Assembly: GCA_041493955.1 (NCBI GenBank)
Contig: JBGPZW010000005.1
Coordinates: forward strand, 1-49,355
From: QHYU01 sp041493955
GTDB lineage: Bacteria; Acidobacteriota; Terriglobia; Acidiferrales; UBA7541
DNA length: 49,355 nucleotides
Reading direction: 5' to 3'
Part shown: in pieces, positions 1 to 8,407 of the stretch
Layout: each line of letters opens with the position of its first letter
Position numbering within the stretch: the stretch's first letter is position 1
The notes under the pieces: generated by a model
What the model was told of the DNA's origin: nothing
Seen by the model: the letters and a program-made list of their open reading frames with translations, nothing else
Databases searched by the model: none
Made by a program: the position numbers and the translations under genes

Positions 1-2458
1 ACAGGGCGCGGTCGGCGGAGCGCATGATGTCCTCGACGGTGGAGGCGTGCTCAGGGAAGACGGCCACGCCGAGCGACAATGTGACGGCGCCAAGCGAGCG
101 GCCGCGGTGCTGAACGTTCAGGTGCTTGAATTCCTCACGCAGGCGCTCGGCGCGCTGGCGGGTGGCCTCGATCGAAGCCTCCGGAAGAATGACGACGAAC
201 TCCTCGCCGCCGTATCGGCAGGCGATGTCCTCCCGCCGGGTACGCGTGCGGAGGAACCCGCCCAACTCGCGCAGCAGCGCATCGCCGGCCTCGTGCCCGA
301 AGGTGTCGTTGAAGCGCTTGAAGTGGTCGAGGTCGAGCATGATGGCGCCGAGCTTGCGCTGGTTGCGGGCGGCGCGGCGCAACTCGCGCGCCAGCGACTC
401 CTCCATGTAGCGCCGGTTGAACAGTCCGGTGAGGGGGTCGCGGATGGACTGCATGCGCAGGGTCTCGCGCAGCCGCAGGTTGGCCAGCGCCAGGGCGATG
501 TGGCCGGCGGCGGTGACCGCCAGGCGCTGTTTGGTTTCCGTCAGGCGCAACTCCATATCGCTGGCGGGGCCACCACCTTGCAAATGCAGCACCCCGAGGG
601 CCTCCCCCTGCCCCATCATGGGCACGCAGAGATAGCTGACTCCGGGTGAGCGTCCCACGTGCCGACAGGCCATCCCCGACGAGGCGTCTTCGAGCAGGTG
701 AACCTGCCCGCGGCGAAGCGCCCAGCATTCGTCCGGAGCGAACACGCGCTCGCCCGGCGGCGACTTGCCCCAGACCGCAACCGCTTCCACCAGGTTCTGC
801 GAGGCATTCAGCACGCACAGGGCGCCCGACTCAGTGGGAAAGAGTTGCTGCGCGTACCGCGCGATCACGGCATAGGCCTCCTCGGCGGCGACGCAGGTCT
901 GGAGGAGCTCGCCCATGTCGTTGAGCAGGGTGGTCTCGTGGGTGCGCTTCTCGAGTTCGCGGAGCCAGCCTGTGAGCACGGCATTGGCCTGCTGCAGGGC
1001 TTCGGCAGAGCGCTTGGTCTCGGTAATGTCCCGGGCGATGGCGGAGGCGCCGATGATCCTGCCTTCCGCGTCCTTCGCCGGAGAAATGGAGAGAGAAATG
1101 TTCAGCGTCTGGCCCGCCTTGCTGATGTGCCGGGTGTCGAAATGCTCAACCGGCTCGCCTCGGCGCAACCGCTCCAGTATCCGCGGGACCTCCTCCTCGC
1201 GTTCCGGCCGGACCAGGATCGAGAACGGCCGGCCGATGGCCTCGGCCCCCGTGTAACCGTAGATGCGTTCAGCTGCCGCGTTCCAGCTCACGATGACGCC
1301 ATCCAGGCTTTCGCCTATGATGGCATCGTCGGAAGACTGCACAATGGCGGCCAGATACGAGGCTGCCTCCTCATCCCGCCGGTGCGCGGCAACCTCGCCT
1401 TTCAGATTCTCGCTAACTCTTTCCAAATCCACAGTTCGCGTAGCCATGCGCGCTTCCAGTTCTTCGTGCGCTTGGCGGACAGTCTGCTCGGCCTGCCGGC
1501 GCTCGCCGTCGGCGCGGTCCAGCCCGCGGGCGTTCCAGCCGATCAGCACTCCCAGAACGACGGCATTCGCGGTCGCGTATAGGGCCACGCCCACCGAGGA
1601 TCCGAAAAGTCCCGCGCGTTCCCCCGCCAGCCGCAGCCAGGCGAACAGCACGGAGGTGCCGATCCCCAGCGGCAGCAGGCGCCGCGCCGTGATTCCGCCG
1701 TAGCCCTCGCTGACCAGGATGGCCATCACGCCGCGGTCAGGCCGCGCCAGCAGAATCCCGGTGCACAGCAAAGCAAACAGCAGAGCCGTGGCCAGCGACA
1801 TCCCTGTGTCGGAGACGGGCGGGTGGAAGGTGTAGTCCAAGATCCCCAGCAACGAGACGGGCACCACTAGCAGCGCAAGCCACTGCCCGGGACGATGTCC
1901 CCGCCGTGTCTCCACGTCGAGCAGCAGCAGCGCGCATCCGCTCAGGACGAAGCTCAGGCCGCTGGCGAACGCCATCCGTCCAACCGTAGGGGCCGGGCTG
2001 GCCGCCGCTTCCCGCCGGAACAGCAATTGATCAACGCCCAGATCCCAGCCCAGCAGCTTGTCCGCCACTGCCAGCAGACCCAGCACAACCACCAACAGTG
2101 TGCAGGCTTGGGCGATCCCTCGGGCCCGCGGGTCGACAGATTCTTTGCGCAGCAGCAGCAGCGATATTCCAGTGAGAACAAACGAGAGCGCAGTGTACGC
2201 AGGCATCAGGGACAGGTCCGGGAGCAGGAACTTGAAGTGCGGAAAGTCGAGGAATCTGTCCGCGAGGACCAGAATCCCGACGGCCAGCAGCACGGCGCTG
2301 GCCGCCCGGGAGACGAGTTGAAAGGAGAGAATGAGCCGGGGGTTGAGTGGCGTTACACCCGTGGCGTGCCCGGCATGATCCGGGCTGTGCGCAGATGTCT
2401 GCCATGCGTCAGCGAAGGGATGGATTTCCCCCAAGCTGCGACGCTCTTCCTGCTGCAT
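1..2458 (-). CDS. Membrane-bound sensor diguanylate cyclase (PAS-GAF-GGDEF), 3' end cut by window
   Basis: Makes cyclic-di-GMP from two GTP in response to a sensed signal. The 819 codons in the window begin with about eight hydrophobic segments (roughly residues 35-290). A charged, coiled-coil-like linker follows, then a PAS domain (about 365-480, ending R-D-I-T-E-T-K), a GAF domain (about 515-640) and a GGDEF domain from about 670 (RDPLTGLFNRR). The active-site motif is GGEEF near residue 748. Five residues upstream of it is R-R-E-D, an RxxD inhibitory I-site, so both catalysis and product inhibition look intact. The start at 2458 is preceded by GGAG about five bases upstream and by a good promoter at 2531-2559. 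The frame runs off the left edge inside the last GGDEF helix (RSADRAL), so probably only a few dozen residues are missing. No EAL domain is seen. The ligand of the membrane part is unknown. Confidence 0.93.
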   Translation of the reverse strand, partial: MQQEERRSLGEIHPFADAWQTSAHSPDHAGHATGVTPLNPRLILSFQLVSRAASAVLLAVGILVLADRFLDFPHFKFLLPDLSLMPAYTALSFVLTGISLLLLRKESVDPRARGIAQACTLLVVVLGLLAVADKLLGWDLGVDQLLFRREAAASPAPTVGRMAFASGLSFVLSGCALLLLDVETRRGHRPGQWLALLVVPVSLLGILDYTFHPPVSDTGMSLATALLFALLCTGILLARPDRGVMAILVSEGYGGITARRLLPLGIGTSVLFAWLRLAGERAGLFGSSVGVALYATANAVVLGVLIGWNARGLDRADGERRQAEQTVRQAHEELEARMATRTVDLERVSENLKGEVAAHRRDEEAASYLAAIVQSSDDAIIGESLDGVIVSWNAAAERIYGYTGAEAIGRPFSILVRPEREEEVPRILERLRRGEPVEHFDTRHISKAGQTLNISLSISPAKDAEGRIIGASAIARDITETKRSAEALQQANAVLTGWLRELEKRTHETTLLNDMGELLQTCVAAEEAYAVIARYAQQLFPTESGALCVLNASQNLVEAVAVWGKSPPGERVFAPDECWALRRGQVHLLEDASSGMACRHVGRSPGVSYLCVPMMGQGEALGVLHLQGGGPASDMELRLTETKQRLAVTAAGHIALALANLRLRETLRMQSIRDPLTGLFNRRYMEESLARELRRAARNQRKLGAIMLDLDHFKRFNDTFGHEAGDALLRELGGFLRTRTRREDIACRYGGEEFVVILPEASIEATRQRAERLREEFKHLNVQHRGRSLGAVTLSLGVAVFPEHASTVEDIMRSADRAL

Positions 2459-2530
2459 CAGTCTCCAGCCCCCTTCTGCCTGACAAGGACGCGTGGCCTT
2501 GCCCCCGGGAAGCCATCGCAACCATTCTTC

Positions 2531-2559
2531 ACCCTACGGGGGCTCTGGGGCGGTGTCAA
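2531..2559 (-). promoter_or_regulatory. Sigma-70-type promoter of the diguanylate cyclase gene
   Basis: On the minus strand a perfect -35 TTGACA (2559-2554) is followed after 17 bases by TAGGGT (2536-2531). Transcription would start near 2524 and give a leader of about 65 bases before the ATG at 2458. The 17-base spacing and full -35 match make this one of the best promoter candidates in the window. Confidence 0.6.
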
Positions 2560-2646
2560 TCGTCGCGAGGCGGCGCGTAGGATAGAAGTAAACTGAGCCG
2601 TAGGGTTCCGCGCGGGCGTGGTTTCCCGCTGCGCAGGACCTTGCGA

Positions 2647-2652
2647 TAGAAT
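2647..2652 (+). promoter_or_regulatory. -10 element TAGAAT directly upstream of the DUF72 gene
   Basis: TAGAAT ends nine bases before the ATG at 2662, and no Shine-Dalgarno sequence lies between them. A transcript starting about seven bases after the -10 would begin at or next to the start codon, so a leaderless mRNA is likely. The -35 region is not recognisable. Confidence 0.45.
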
Positions 2653-2661
2653 CTTCTGCCC

Positions 2662-3468
2662 ATGCAGAACACGAGTGAGATCCGGCTGGGAACCTCGGCG
2701 TTCACCGCGGCCGGATGGCCGGGAACCTTCTATCCCGCGGGCGTGAAGCCCAGTGAGTATCTGAACTACTACGCCCAGCAGTTCGATGCGGTTGAAGTGG
2801 ACAGCACGTTTTATCGCGTCCCCAGCAGCAGCACTGTGCGCAACTGGTATGCCCGAACGCCCGCGGGATTCCTGTTCGCCGCAAAAGCGCCGCAGACCAT
2901 CACCCACGAGAAGGTCCTGCGCGATTGCGAAGTCGAACTGAAGGGCTTCCTGGCGGCCATGGAAGCGTTGGGGGAAAAACTCGGGCCTATTTTGTTTCAG
3001 TTTCCCTACTTCAATCGCCAGGCGTTTGCGAGCGTGGAGGGATTCCTGGAGCGTCTGACTCCATTCCTCAGCCGTCTGCCTCGGGGGCAGCGGTTTGCCG
3101 TCGAGATTCGCAACAAGAACTGGCTCGGGCCGAAACTCCTGGACGCTCTGCGCAAACACAAAGTGGCGCTGGCGCTAATCGACCATCCCTGGATGCCGAG
3201 GCCGAAGGAATGGCTCGCGCGCGGCGATCCCATCACCGCAGATTTCACCTACATCCGCTGGCTCGGCGATCGAAAAAGGATCGAAGAAGAAACCAAGAGC
3301 TGGGACAAGGTGATTGTAAACCGGCGGCGCGAACTGGAAGAGTGGGTGGAGGCCTGCCGCAATTTTAACCAGCGCAGCATCTCCATCTTCGCCTTCGCCA
3401 ACAATCACTACGCCGGCCATGCACCAGCTACGGTGCGGCTTTTCCAGGAACTGTGGAGAAAGAGGTGA
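2662..3468 (+). CDS. DUF72 (YecE-like) family protein
   Basis: A 268-residue cytosolic protein with the pattern of the DUF72/YecE family, a TIM-barrel-like fold whose biochemical role is not established. It opens I-R-L-G-T-S-A-F and continues with W-P-G-T-F-Y-P (19-25), the conserved F-D-A-V-E-V-D-S-T-F-Y-R segment (about 41-52), F-A-A-K-A-P around residue 75, and F-A-N-N-H-Y-A-G-H-A-P near the C-terminus, which is the family's usual ending. Length is normal for the family. The gene is transcribed away from the diguanylate cyclase and ends ten bases from the convergent gene at 3479. There is no Shine-Dalgarno; see the -10 at 2647-2652. Confidence 0.9.
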   Translation: MQNTSEIRLGTSAFTAAGWPGTFYPAGVKPSEYLNYYAQQFDAVEVDSTFYRVPSSSTVRNWYARTPAGFLFAAKAPQTITHEKVLRDCEVELKGFLAAMEALGEKLGPILFQFPYFNRQAFASVEGFLERLTPFLSRLPRGQRFAVEIRNKNWLGPKLLDALRKHKVALALIDHPWMPRPKEWLARGDPITADFTYIRWLGDRKRIEEETKSWDKVIVNRRRELEEWVEACRNFNQRSISIFAFANNHYAGHAPATVRLFQELWRKR

Positions 3469-3478
3469 GGCGCGGCGA

Positions 3479-3853
3479 TCAGATGAAGGCCGAGCCGGGC
3501 AAGGCTTCGTACTCGCGTTGAAACGTTACGCGGTGTTTCTGTCCCTTGTAGGTGAAGTTGAAAACGAGCTGGCGGTTGGGCCCCAGCCGGCCATGCCCGC
3601 GCTTCTTCGACTGCGAGAGCAAGAGTAAACGGCCACGCACCCGGTAGGTGCCCTCTTCACCCCAGATGCGATAGCACCCGTCAGCGTACAGAGTAAGAGG
3701 AGGACTGGTGCACCGGGCCTGGCGTCGGCCGATCTCCACGCCGGTACAGCGGTAGGTCCCTGCAACCGGGGGCTTCGCCTGCGCGCGGGGAGAAAACACC
3801 AGGAAGCCAAAAACAGCGATCACACCGCACCAAAGAGAACAGGGCCGGGGCAT
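3479..3853 (-). CDS. Small secreted protein of unknown function
   Basis: A 124-residue protein with a clear signal peptide: basic start, hydrophobic stretch at about 8-22, and cleavage likely after A-Q-A near residue 26. The mature part is about 98 residues, rich in Y, R and G, with two early cysteines (in Y-R-C-T-G and A-R-C-T-S) and one later (in D-G-C-Y-R). It looks like a small beta-rich domain, but I do not recognise the family. The start has a good ribosome site (GGAGG about seven bases upstream). It is convergent with the DUF72 gene, ten bases apart, with no terminator between them. Confidence 0.6.
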   Translation of the reverse strand: MPRPCSLWCGVIAVFGFLVFSPRAQAKPPVAGTYRCTGVEIGRRQARCTSPPLTLYADGCYRIWGEEGTYRVRGRLLLLSQSKKRGHGRLGPNRQLVFNFTYKGQKHRVTFQREYEALPGSAFI

Positions 3854-4155
3854 GCCTTTCGCCTCCCCCTCCGTTGAGGCGGGACAGCGGCCTCAAAACC
3901 GGAGGTGACTCACCCCTGTTCTAGGCAAGTCTGCAGCCAGAATGCCTGTCTGCAACACGTTGAAATTAGGCCAGTTCCAGGTACCCCGTCGCCAGAGAGG
4001 GAACTCCTCTCGACAATCTGTTCTCAAACAGTTGCGAGAATCGGCAGAATTGTGCAGAGAAGTACCTGTCCTAAAGGACAGGTCCCGCGCGGTGGTCCTG
4101 AGTGTTTAGCGCAGAGTGGAGGTGGGCCAGGGGAAGGAAGCACCGTAGGCGGGGA
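3854..4155. other. Intergenic stretch without a convincing gene
   Basis: About 300 bases upstream of the secreted protein at 3479-3853 and downstream of the membrane protein at 4156-4542. Frames here have no family resemblance or ribosome site. The one notable element is the hairpin at 4064-4083. Confidence 0.5.
4064..4083. repeat. Perfect 8-bp inverted repeat (hairpin)
   Basis: ACCTGTCC, TAAA loop, GGACAGGT. It lies about 70 bases past the stop of the minus-strand gene 4156-4542. It has no run of T on either side, so it is not a classical intrinsic terminator. It may be a factor-dependent terminator hairpin, an operator-like palindrome or a REP-type repeat. Confidence 0.5.
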
Positions 4156-4542
4156 TCAAGTGATCCCGTCGCAAGAGCAGGCCATGCGGCGATCCAGCGC
4201 CACGGCAGCGAAATACGTGCAGAATCCCCGTTCGCGCTCCGCCCAGGAGGCCACCGCTGGAGCCAGCAGCCGGGCCACGTACAACGGCTTCAGCAGGCTG
4301 TAATAGGCGCGCACCGCGCACAGCTCCCAGGCATCATCAGCGGCCACTGGACACCACTCGACCAGCCGAATGAACCGCCGGAACTGTTCGCCACGCAATC
4401 TGCCGGACTCGAAGCCCGCCAATTCGCGCGCATGGGGCGAAAGTTCCACCTTGGAGTAAACGGCCAAAAGCGACCGGCAATAGGAAATGAAGAACTGGAT
4501 CAGCGCTCCGAGCGAAAGCACGAGAAACAATGCAGCAACCAT
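4156..4542 (-). CDS. Small membrane-anchored protein of unknown function
   Basis: A 128-residue protein with one N-terminal hydrophobic helix (about residues 2-22) followed by a mostly helical, cytosolic-looking part rich in A, R and aromatic residues. A pair of neighbouring cysteines sits near the C-terminus (A-C-S-C-D). The frame stays open upstream to 4644, but those 34 extra residues look unlike protein, so I start at the methionine just before the hydrophobic helix. No clear ribosome site precedes either start. I recognise no family; it could be a lineage-specific protein. Confidence 0.5.
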   Translation of the reverse strand: MVAALFLVLSLGALIQFFISYCRSLLAVYSKVELSPHARELAGFESGRLRGEQFRRFIRLVEWCPVAADDAWELCAVRAYYSLLKPLYVARLLAPAVASWAERERGFCTYFAAVALDRRMACSCDGIT

Positions 4543-5151
4543 AGGTAGTTGACTGCGACTCGTGCGGAGGCGGGCCGCAATTCCTTTCGAATTAGGCCTA
4601 CACAAATCCCACAAGTGGAGTTGCACACAGAAGGCCACAAACAAGCTCAGCGATGGATTTCAGGCCGCGGAAAAGACCCTGGACAGTGGGCCAGAACGGG
4701 CTGAGCCACTGATCTGGCGATGCCGCTGCAACTCCGAGCGGCTGGATAGACTTAGCAGTGACAGACGCGAGAAGAGCCGCGAGCCTTGCAGTCCGATGTT
4801 TCATAGGGGACTCGCATGGTCTTGGGGCGCTGAGAAAGCATGATTCAGTGTGAAACATCTGTGCGCCACTGAAACTTGCGGCCACGCCCGGACGAAGACT
4901 CCCGGAAGAAACTCTTTGCCGGCTAGTGGCACCTTTCTAACCGGAAAAGGCAGATCGCCGGGAAACTGCTCAGGGCTGGAGCAAAGGAAGCAGCGCAGTA
5001 GTGATCGCAGAGGAATCATTCCCACGGACACGGGCGACCCCAGTTTGCGTCGCCCGTGCAAGGGGCATTTATTCTCACCAAGTGAGTGTGCGAAGTCGGC
5101 GGGTGCGCGGACCATTGCTTCGGATGCTTTACGTGCACGCCGGAAGGCCGA
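4543..5151. other. 600-bp intergenic stretch, no convincing gene
   Basis: Upstream of the membrane protein at 4156-4542 and downstream of the cupin gene. Short frames exist on both strands. The most gene-like, on the minus strand at 4598-4801, starts with an apparent hydrophobic leader but has no ribosome site and no recognisable family. The only clear structure is the strong hairpin at 5029-5058. Confidence 0.45.
5029..5058. terminator. Strong 10-bp hairpin downstream of the cupin gene
   Basis: CACGGGCGAC, ten-base loop, GTCGCCCGTG: a perfect GC-rich stem. It lies about 95 bases past the stop of the minus-strand cupin gene and would fit a transcription-stop hairpin. No T-run follows on the minus strand. 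On the plus strand only a weak CATTTATTCTC follows, so intrinsic termination is uncertain. Confidence 0.4.
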
Positions 5152-5580
5152 CTATTTCCCTGCCTTCTTTGCAGGAGCCTTCGCGGAGGATTTGCCCCCA
5201 GAGGGCTTGGCCGCGGGCGCCTTGCCCTTCAACTCGACCACGAACAGATTGTTGTCCTTATCGCTCAGATTCTCGGGCAAGTGCTTTTCAGCTGCCATCC
5301 ACGTGGCCTCGTTCGCCTTCAACTGCCGCACCTCGGACTTTCCATCGGGGTAAGTGAACTTCACCGCGGCGTCACTGAGCGGGATCACCACGAGCGCCGG
5401 GTGCTCGTGCATGACCGACTTCTCGTGCGGCCCGTAGTGAACTCGCAGCACGCGAACCTGGTCGTTTTCGAACGCCAGCGTGTAGTGTTTGGGATCCACC
5501 TTGACGGGGTCTTGTGCCATGGCGGGCGCAGCCGCCAGGCACAACAGCGCCAGCAGAATTAAGATGGGACGCAGTCTCAT
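5152..5580 (-). CDS. Secreted cupin-fold protein with a Lys/Ala-rich tail
   Basis: A 142-residue protein with a signal peptide (residues 1-22, cleavage after A-M-A). A single cupin domain follows (about 35-118), containing a short cupin-motif-like H-Y-G-P-H-E-K-S-V-M-H-E-H with three histidines and a glutamate that could bind a metal. The last 25 residues are an A-P-K-S-rich low-complexity tail, as in proteins that contact nucleic acid or the envelope surface. Cupins are functionally diverse and the substrate cannot be told. AAGGAGG sits just upstream of the ATG, and a good promoter lies at 5631-5659. Confidence 0.8.
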   Translation of the reverse strand: MRLRPILILLALLCLAAAPAMAQDPVKVDPKHYTLAFENDQVRVLRVHYGPHEKSVMHEHPALVVIPLSDAAVKFTYPDGKSEVRQLKANEATWMAAEKHLPENLSDKDNNLFVVELKGKAPAAKPSGGKSSAKAPAKKAGK

Positions 5581-5630
5581 TTCTCCTCCTTGTCTCTTTA
5601 GTCTTGTGTGGGCCGCCTGAGAACGGGTGA

Positions 5631-5659
5631 ACGCTAACCCAGCTTTTCGCCCCCGTCAA
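5631..5659 (-). promoter_or_regulatory. Promoter of the cupin gene
   Basis: Minus strand: TTGACG (5659-5654), 17 bases, TAGCGT (5636-5631). Transcription would start near 5624, giving a leader of about 44 bases that carries the AAGGAGG ribosome site. Confidence 0.55.
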
Positions 5660-5695
5660 GGATCGGGCTCGGCAGAGCAGGAGCCAGTGGAGGCA

Positions 5696-7414
5696 CTACT
5701 TCTCGGGCGACAGTTCCGGGATGGCGGCGCCGTCTTTGCGCGGGTCCGAAGCGCCGTAATTCACGCCCGCGGCGAAGTCACGCGCAACGGCCTGCCCGCC
5801 ACCCATCAGCGAGGAAAACACACCGCGCACCTCGATCACGTGCCCCTTGGCCTGCAACTCGCTGCGCACGTTGCCGGGGATGCGGCCTTCCATCATGACG
5901 TCGCAACCGCCAAAGCTCAGCTTGGTGAAGCGCGGGGCTTCCAGCGCGGCCTGGATGTTCATCTTGAAGTCCACGACGTTGGCCACAAACTGCGCGTGCG
6001 CCTGTGACTGATTCCATCCGCCCATGATGCCGAAGGCAATGCGCGTGTCTCCGCGGTGCAGAAAGGCGGGGATGATTGTGTGCAGCGGGCGCTTGCGACC
6101 GGCCAGCACGTTGGGGGAATTCTCGTCCAGGCTGAAGAGCGCGCCGCGATTGTGCAGCGCGAACCCGGTACCATCGGCCACCAAACCCGAGCCGAAGTTC
6201 TCGTAGTTGCTCTGGATCAGCGAGACCATGTTCCCTTCGCGGTCCACCACGCTCAGATAGATGGTGTCGCCGCCGGGACGCGAGGGCTCGCCGGCCTCGA
6301 CCGCGCAATTGGCCTTGTCCATGTCAATGCGCTTGGCGCGCTCCTTCGCATAGTTCTTGGAGAGCAGCCCCGCAACCGGCAAAGCGGCTTTGCTGGCCCG
6401 AGGGTCGCCGATGTGGCGCAGCAGATCGGCATAGGCAAGTTTTTTCGCTTCGATCATCACGTGCAATGTGCGCGGGGTGCCGAAGCCGAACTGCGCCAGC
6501 GGAAAGTTCTCCATCAAATTCAGCAACTCGAGCGCCGCGATTCCCTGGCCATTGGGCGGCAGCTCATAAACAGTCCAGTCGTGATAAGTGGTGGAGATGG
6601 GCTCGACCCACTCACTTGCATAGTCGGCCAGGTCTTTCCCGGTCATCGTGCCGCCGTGGCGTTTGGAAAGCTCGACGATGCGCCGCGCGATTTCGCCTTT
6701 GTAGAAAGCGTCGCGCCCCTCCGTCGAAAGCTGCCGATAAGACCAAGCCAGATCGGGGTTGCGGAAGATTTCGCCGACGCGTGGCGGGCGGTCGGAAACC
6801 AGATAGGTCTGCGCGGCATTTTCGTTGCCGCGCAGCAGGTCCGTCTGCCGGGCCCAGAGCCCGCCTACCATTTCGCCCACCGGGAAGCCTTCCTCGGCGG
6901 CGCGAATGGCCGGTGCCAGCACCTCGGCAAGTTTCTTTCGCCCGAAGCGCTCGAGCAACTTTTGCCAGCCGTCCACCGCCCCGGGAACCGTGACCGCTTG
7001 AATGCCGCGCTCGGGCATCGCCTGAAAACCCTTGCTTTTCAGCAAATCAATACTCAAGCCCGCCGGGGCCCAGCCGCTCGCGTTCAGCCCGTAGAGCTTG
7101 CCGCTCTTCGCCTCATACACAATCGCAAACAGGTCGCCGCCGATGCCATTCGACATCGGCGCCACCAGGCCCATCATCGCGTTGGCCGCCACGGCCGCAT
7201 CGGCGGCGGTGCCACCACGCTCCAGCATGGCCACGCCCGCCTGCGCCGCCAGCGGCGATTCCGCGGCCACGACGCCGTTGCGCGAGATCGCCATCGAGCG
7301 CGCCTGCGCGCGGTCCTGTGCGTCCATCTCTCCGGTGGTCATCGCCAATCCCATCGCCAGCCCAGCCAGCAGACCCGCCAGACAAATCCCTCCAGTCCAG
7401 GTTGGTCTCCGCAT
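5696..7414 (-). CDS. ggt: Gamma-glutamyltransferase family protein (Ntn hydrolase)
   Basis: A 572-residue secreted enzyme of the gamma-glutamyltranspeptidase family, which transfers or hydrolyses the gamma-glutamyl group of glutathione and related compounds. An N-terminal signal segment covers about residues 8-26. The large-subunit signature is present (R-G-G-T-A-A-D-A-A-V-A, 66-76; N-G-I-G-G-D, 89-94). The small subunit would begin at the conserved threonine in G-G-D-T-I-Y-L-S-V-V-D (Thr384), the self-cleavage nucleophile, where characterised GGTs have T-T-H-x-S-V-V-D. The C-terminal part keeps the G-I-M-G-G-W segment. The substrate may differ from glutathione, because the residue after the nucleophile is Ile rather than the Thr or Ser common in true GGT. 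The start has AGGAG 11 bases upstream and a promoter at 7454-7482. Confidence 0.9.
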   Translation of the reverse strand: MRRPTWTGGICLAGLLAGLAMGLAMTTGEMDAQDRAQARSMAISRNGVVAAESPLAAQAGVAMLERGGTAADAAVAANAMMGLVAPMSNGIGGDLFAIVYEAKSGKLYGLNASGWAPAGLSIDLLKSKGFQAMPERGIQAVTVPGAVDGWQKLLERFGRKKLAEVLAPAIRAAEEGFPVGEMVGGLWARQTDLLRGNENAAQTYLVSDRPPRVGEIFRNPDLAWSYRQLSTEGRDAFYKGEIARRIVELSKRHGGTMTGKDLADYASEWVEPISTTYHDWTVYELPPNGQGIAALELLNLMENFPLAQFGFGTPRTLHVMIEAKKLAYADLLRHIGDPRASKAALPVAGLLSKNYAKERAKRIDMDKANCAVEAGEPSRPGGDTIYLSVVDREGNMVSLIQSNYENFGSGLVADGTGFALHNRGALFSLDENSPNVLAGRKRPLHTIIPAFLHRGDTRIAFGIMGGWNQSQAHAQFVANVVDFKMNIQAALEAPRFTKLSFGGCDVMMEGRIPGNVRSELQAKGHVIEVRGVFSSLMGGGQAVARDFAAGVNYGASDPRKDGAAIPELSPEK

Positions 7415-7453
7415 GGCGACGATTTGCTCCTCTTCACAGAATGTTTCCCGCGC

Positions 7454-7482
7454 ACTCTAACTCGAAATGCAGTGGGTGGCAA
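7454..7482 (-). promoter_or_regulatory. Promoter of the gamma-glutamyltransferase gene
   Basis: Minus strand: TTGCCA (7482-7477), 17 bases, TAGAGT (7459-7454). The predicted start point is near 7447, giving a leader of about 33 bases with the AGGAG ribosome site. Confidence 0.55.
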
Positions 7483-7616
7483 CGGCCCGGAGCGCGAAGC
7501 ACCCGGGGCTATACAAACCATTATGGCCGTTGACTGCGGGGGCGAACTGCAGCAGTCTTATGGACAGGGTCGTGCCCCTGAGCAAACAGAATCTGATGAA
7601 AGAGGAGCGAACACCA

Positions 7617-8138
7617 ATGCAAGAAACGCCGCAGCAGTACACGAGGCGGATTCTGGTCTACGTCAAGGGCCGTCAGCCGCTGCGCATCCAGGAGGCGACC
7701 CCGAAGAAAATCGAACGCCTCCTTAGAACACTCACTGAGCAGCAGATGCGCCGGCGGCCGGCGCCAGGGAAATGGTCGATTGCGGAAATCCTGGCACATC
7801 TGGCCGACACGGAACTGGTGGGAGGCTACCGCATCCGCATGATCCTGGGCTCGAACGGCATGCCCATTCAGGCTTTCGACCAGAACGTCTGGGCCCGGAA
7901 CGCAGACTACGCGCGGCAGAATCCGCACAGGTCACTGAGGACATTTCGCACGCTGCGCGAGGCAAACCTCCACCTGCTGAAATCGCTTCCGAAAAAAAAG
8001 TGGAGCCACTACGGCATCCATGCTGAGCGAGGCAAGGAGACGATCGCGCGCGTCGCACAGATGTTTGCCGGGCACGACCTCAACCACCTCGAGCAGATCG
8101 CACGCATTGCCCGGCAAAACAGCAAGCGGAGAAAATAG
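7617..8138 (+). CDS. DinB-like four-helix protein
   Basis: A 173-residue protein of the DinB/YfiT-like superfamily, four-helix bundles with a His-metal site that include thiol-dependent transferases. Family marks are W-S-I-A-E-I-L-A-H-L-A-D (about 51-62), with the first metal histidine, and G-H-D-L-N-H-L-E-Q near residue 156, with the C-terminal pair of histidines. I choose the ATG at 7617 because AGAGGAG lies nine bases upstream. The frame is open back to 7467, but that part has no ribosome site. It is divergent from ggt. The substrate is unknown; bacillithiol or other thiol chemistry would be a family-based guess. Confidence 0.82.
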   Translation: MQETPQQYTRRILVYVKGRQPLRIQEATPKKIERLLRTLTEQQMRRRPAPGKWSIAEILAHLADTELVGGYRIRMILGSNGMPIQAFDQNVWARNADYARQNPHRSLRTFRTLREANLHLLKSLPKKKWSHYGIHAERGKETIARVAQMFAGHDLNHLEQIARIARQNSKRRK

Positions 8139-8407
8139 CCTGCTTGGGGAACGCGCCCGGCGAGACATCCTGCTTTTCATAGCCAACGGCGTAAGCGAAG
8201 CTCCGCACTCGCCCAGCACCTGCGCACACGCAACAATAGCAAGAACAATCCTTGCGCAAGCCCATGAAACAAGATAGGAAATGGCGTGCGGTCTGCTCCG
8301 CGTGGCACCGGCCGCTTGGCCCTGCCACGCCATGCGTCTCGCAGAGTGTCGAGTCTTCTACCGCGCTTCCGCGGAGGATGGGGGGAAATCCTGGGGGTGC
8401 CGGGGGC

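Noticed and set aside
4598..4801. Small minus-strand frame with a hydrophobic start
   Set aside because: No ribosome site, no family and overlap with the upstream extension of another frame. Left as an unresolved possibility.
6056..7726. 556-codon open frame on the plus strand across ggt
   Set aside because: Opposite to a fully conserved enzyme; the high-GC third positions keep the opposite frame open. No ribosome site or domain.
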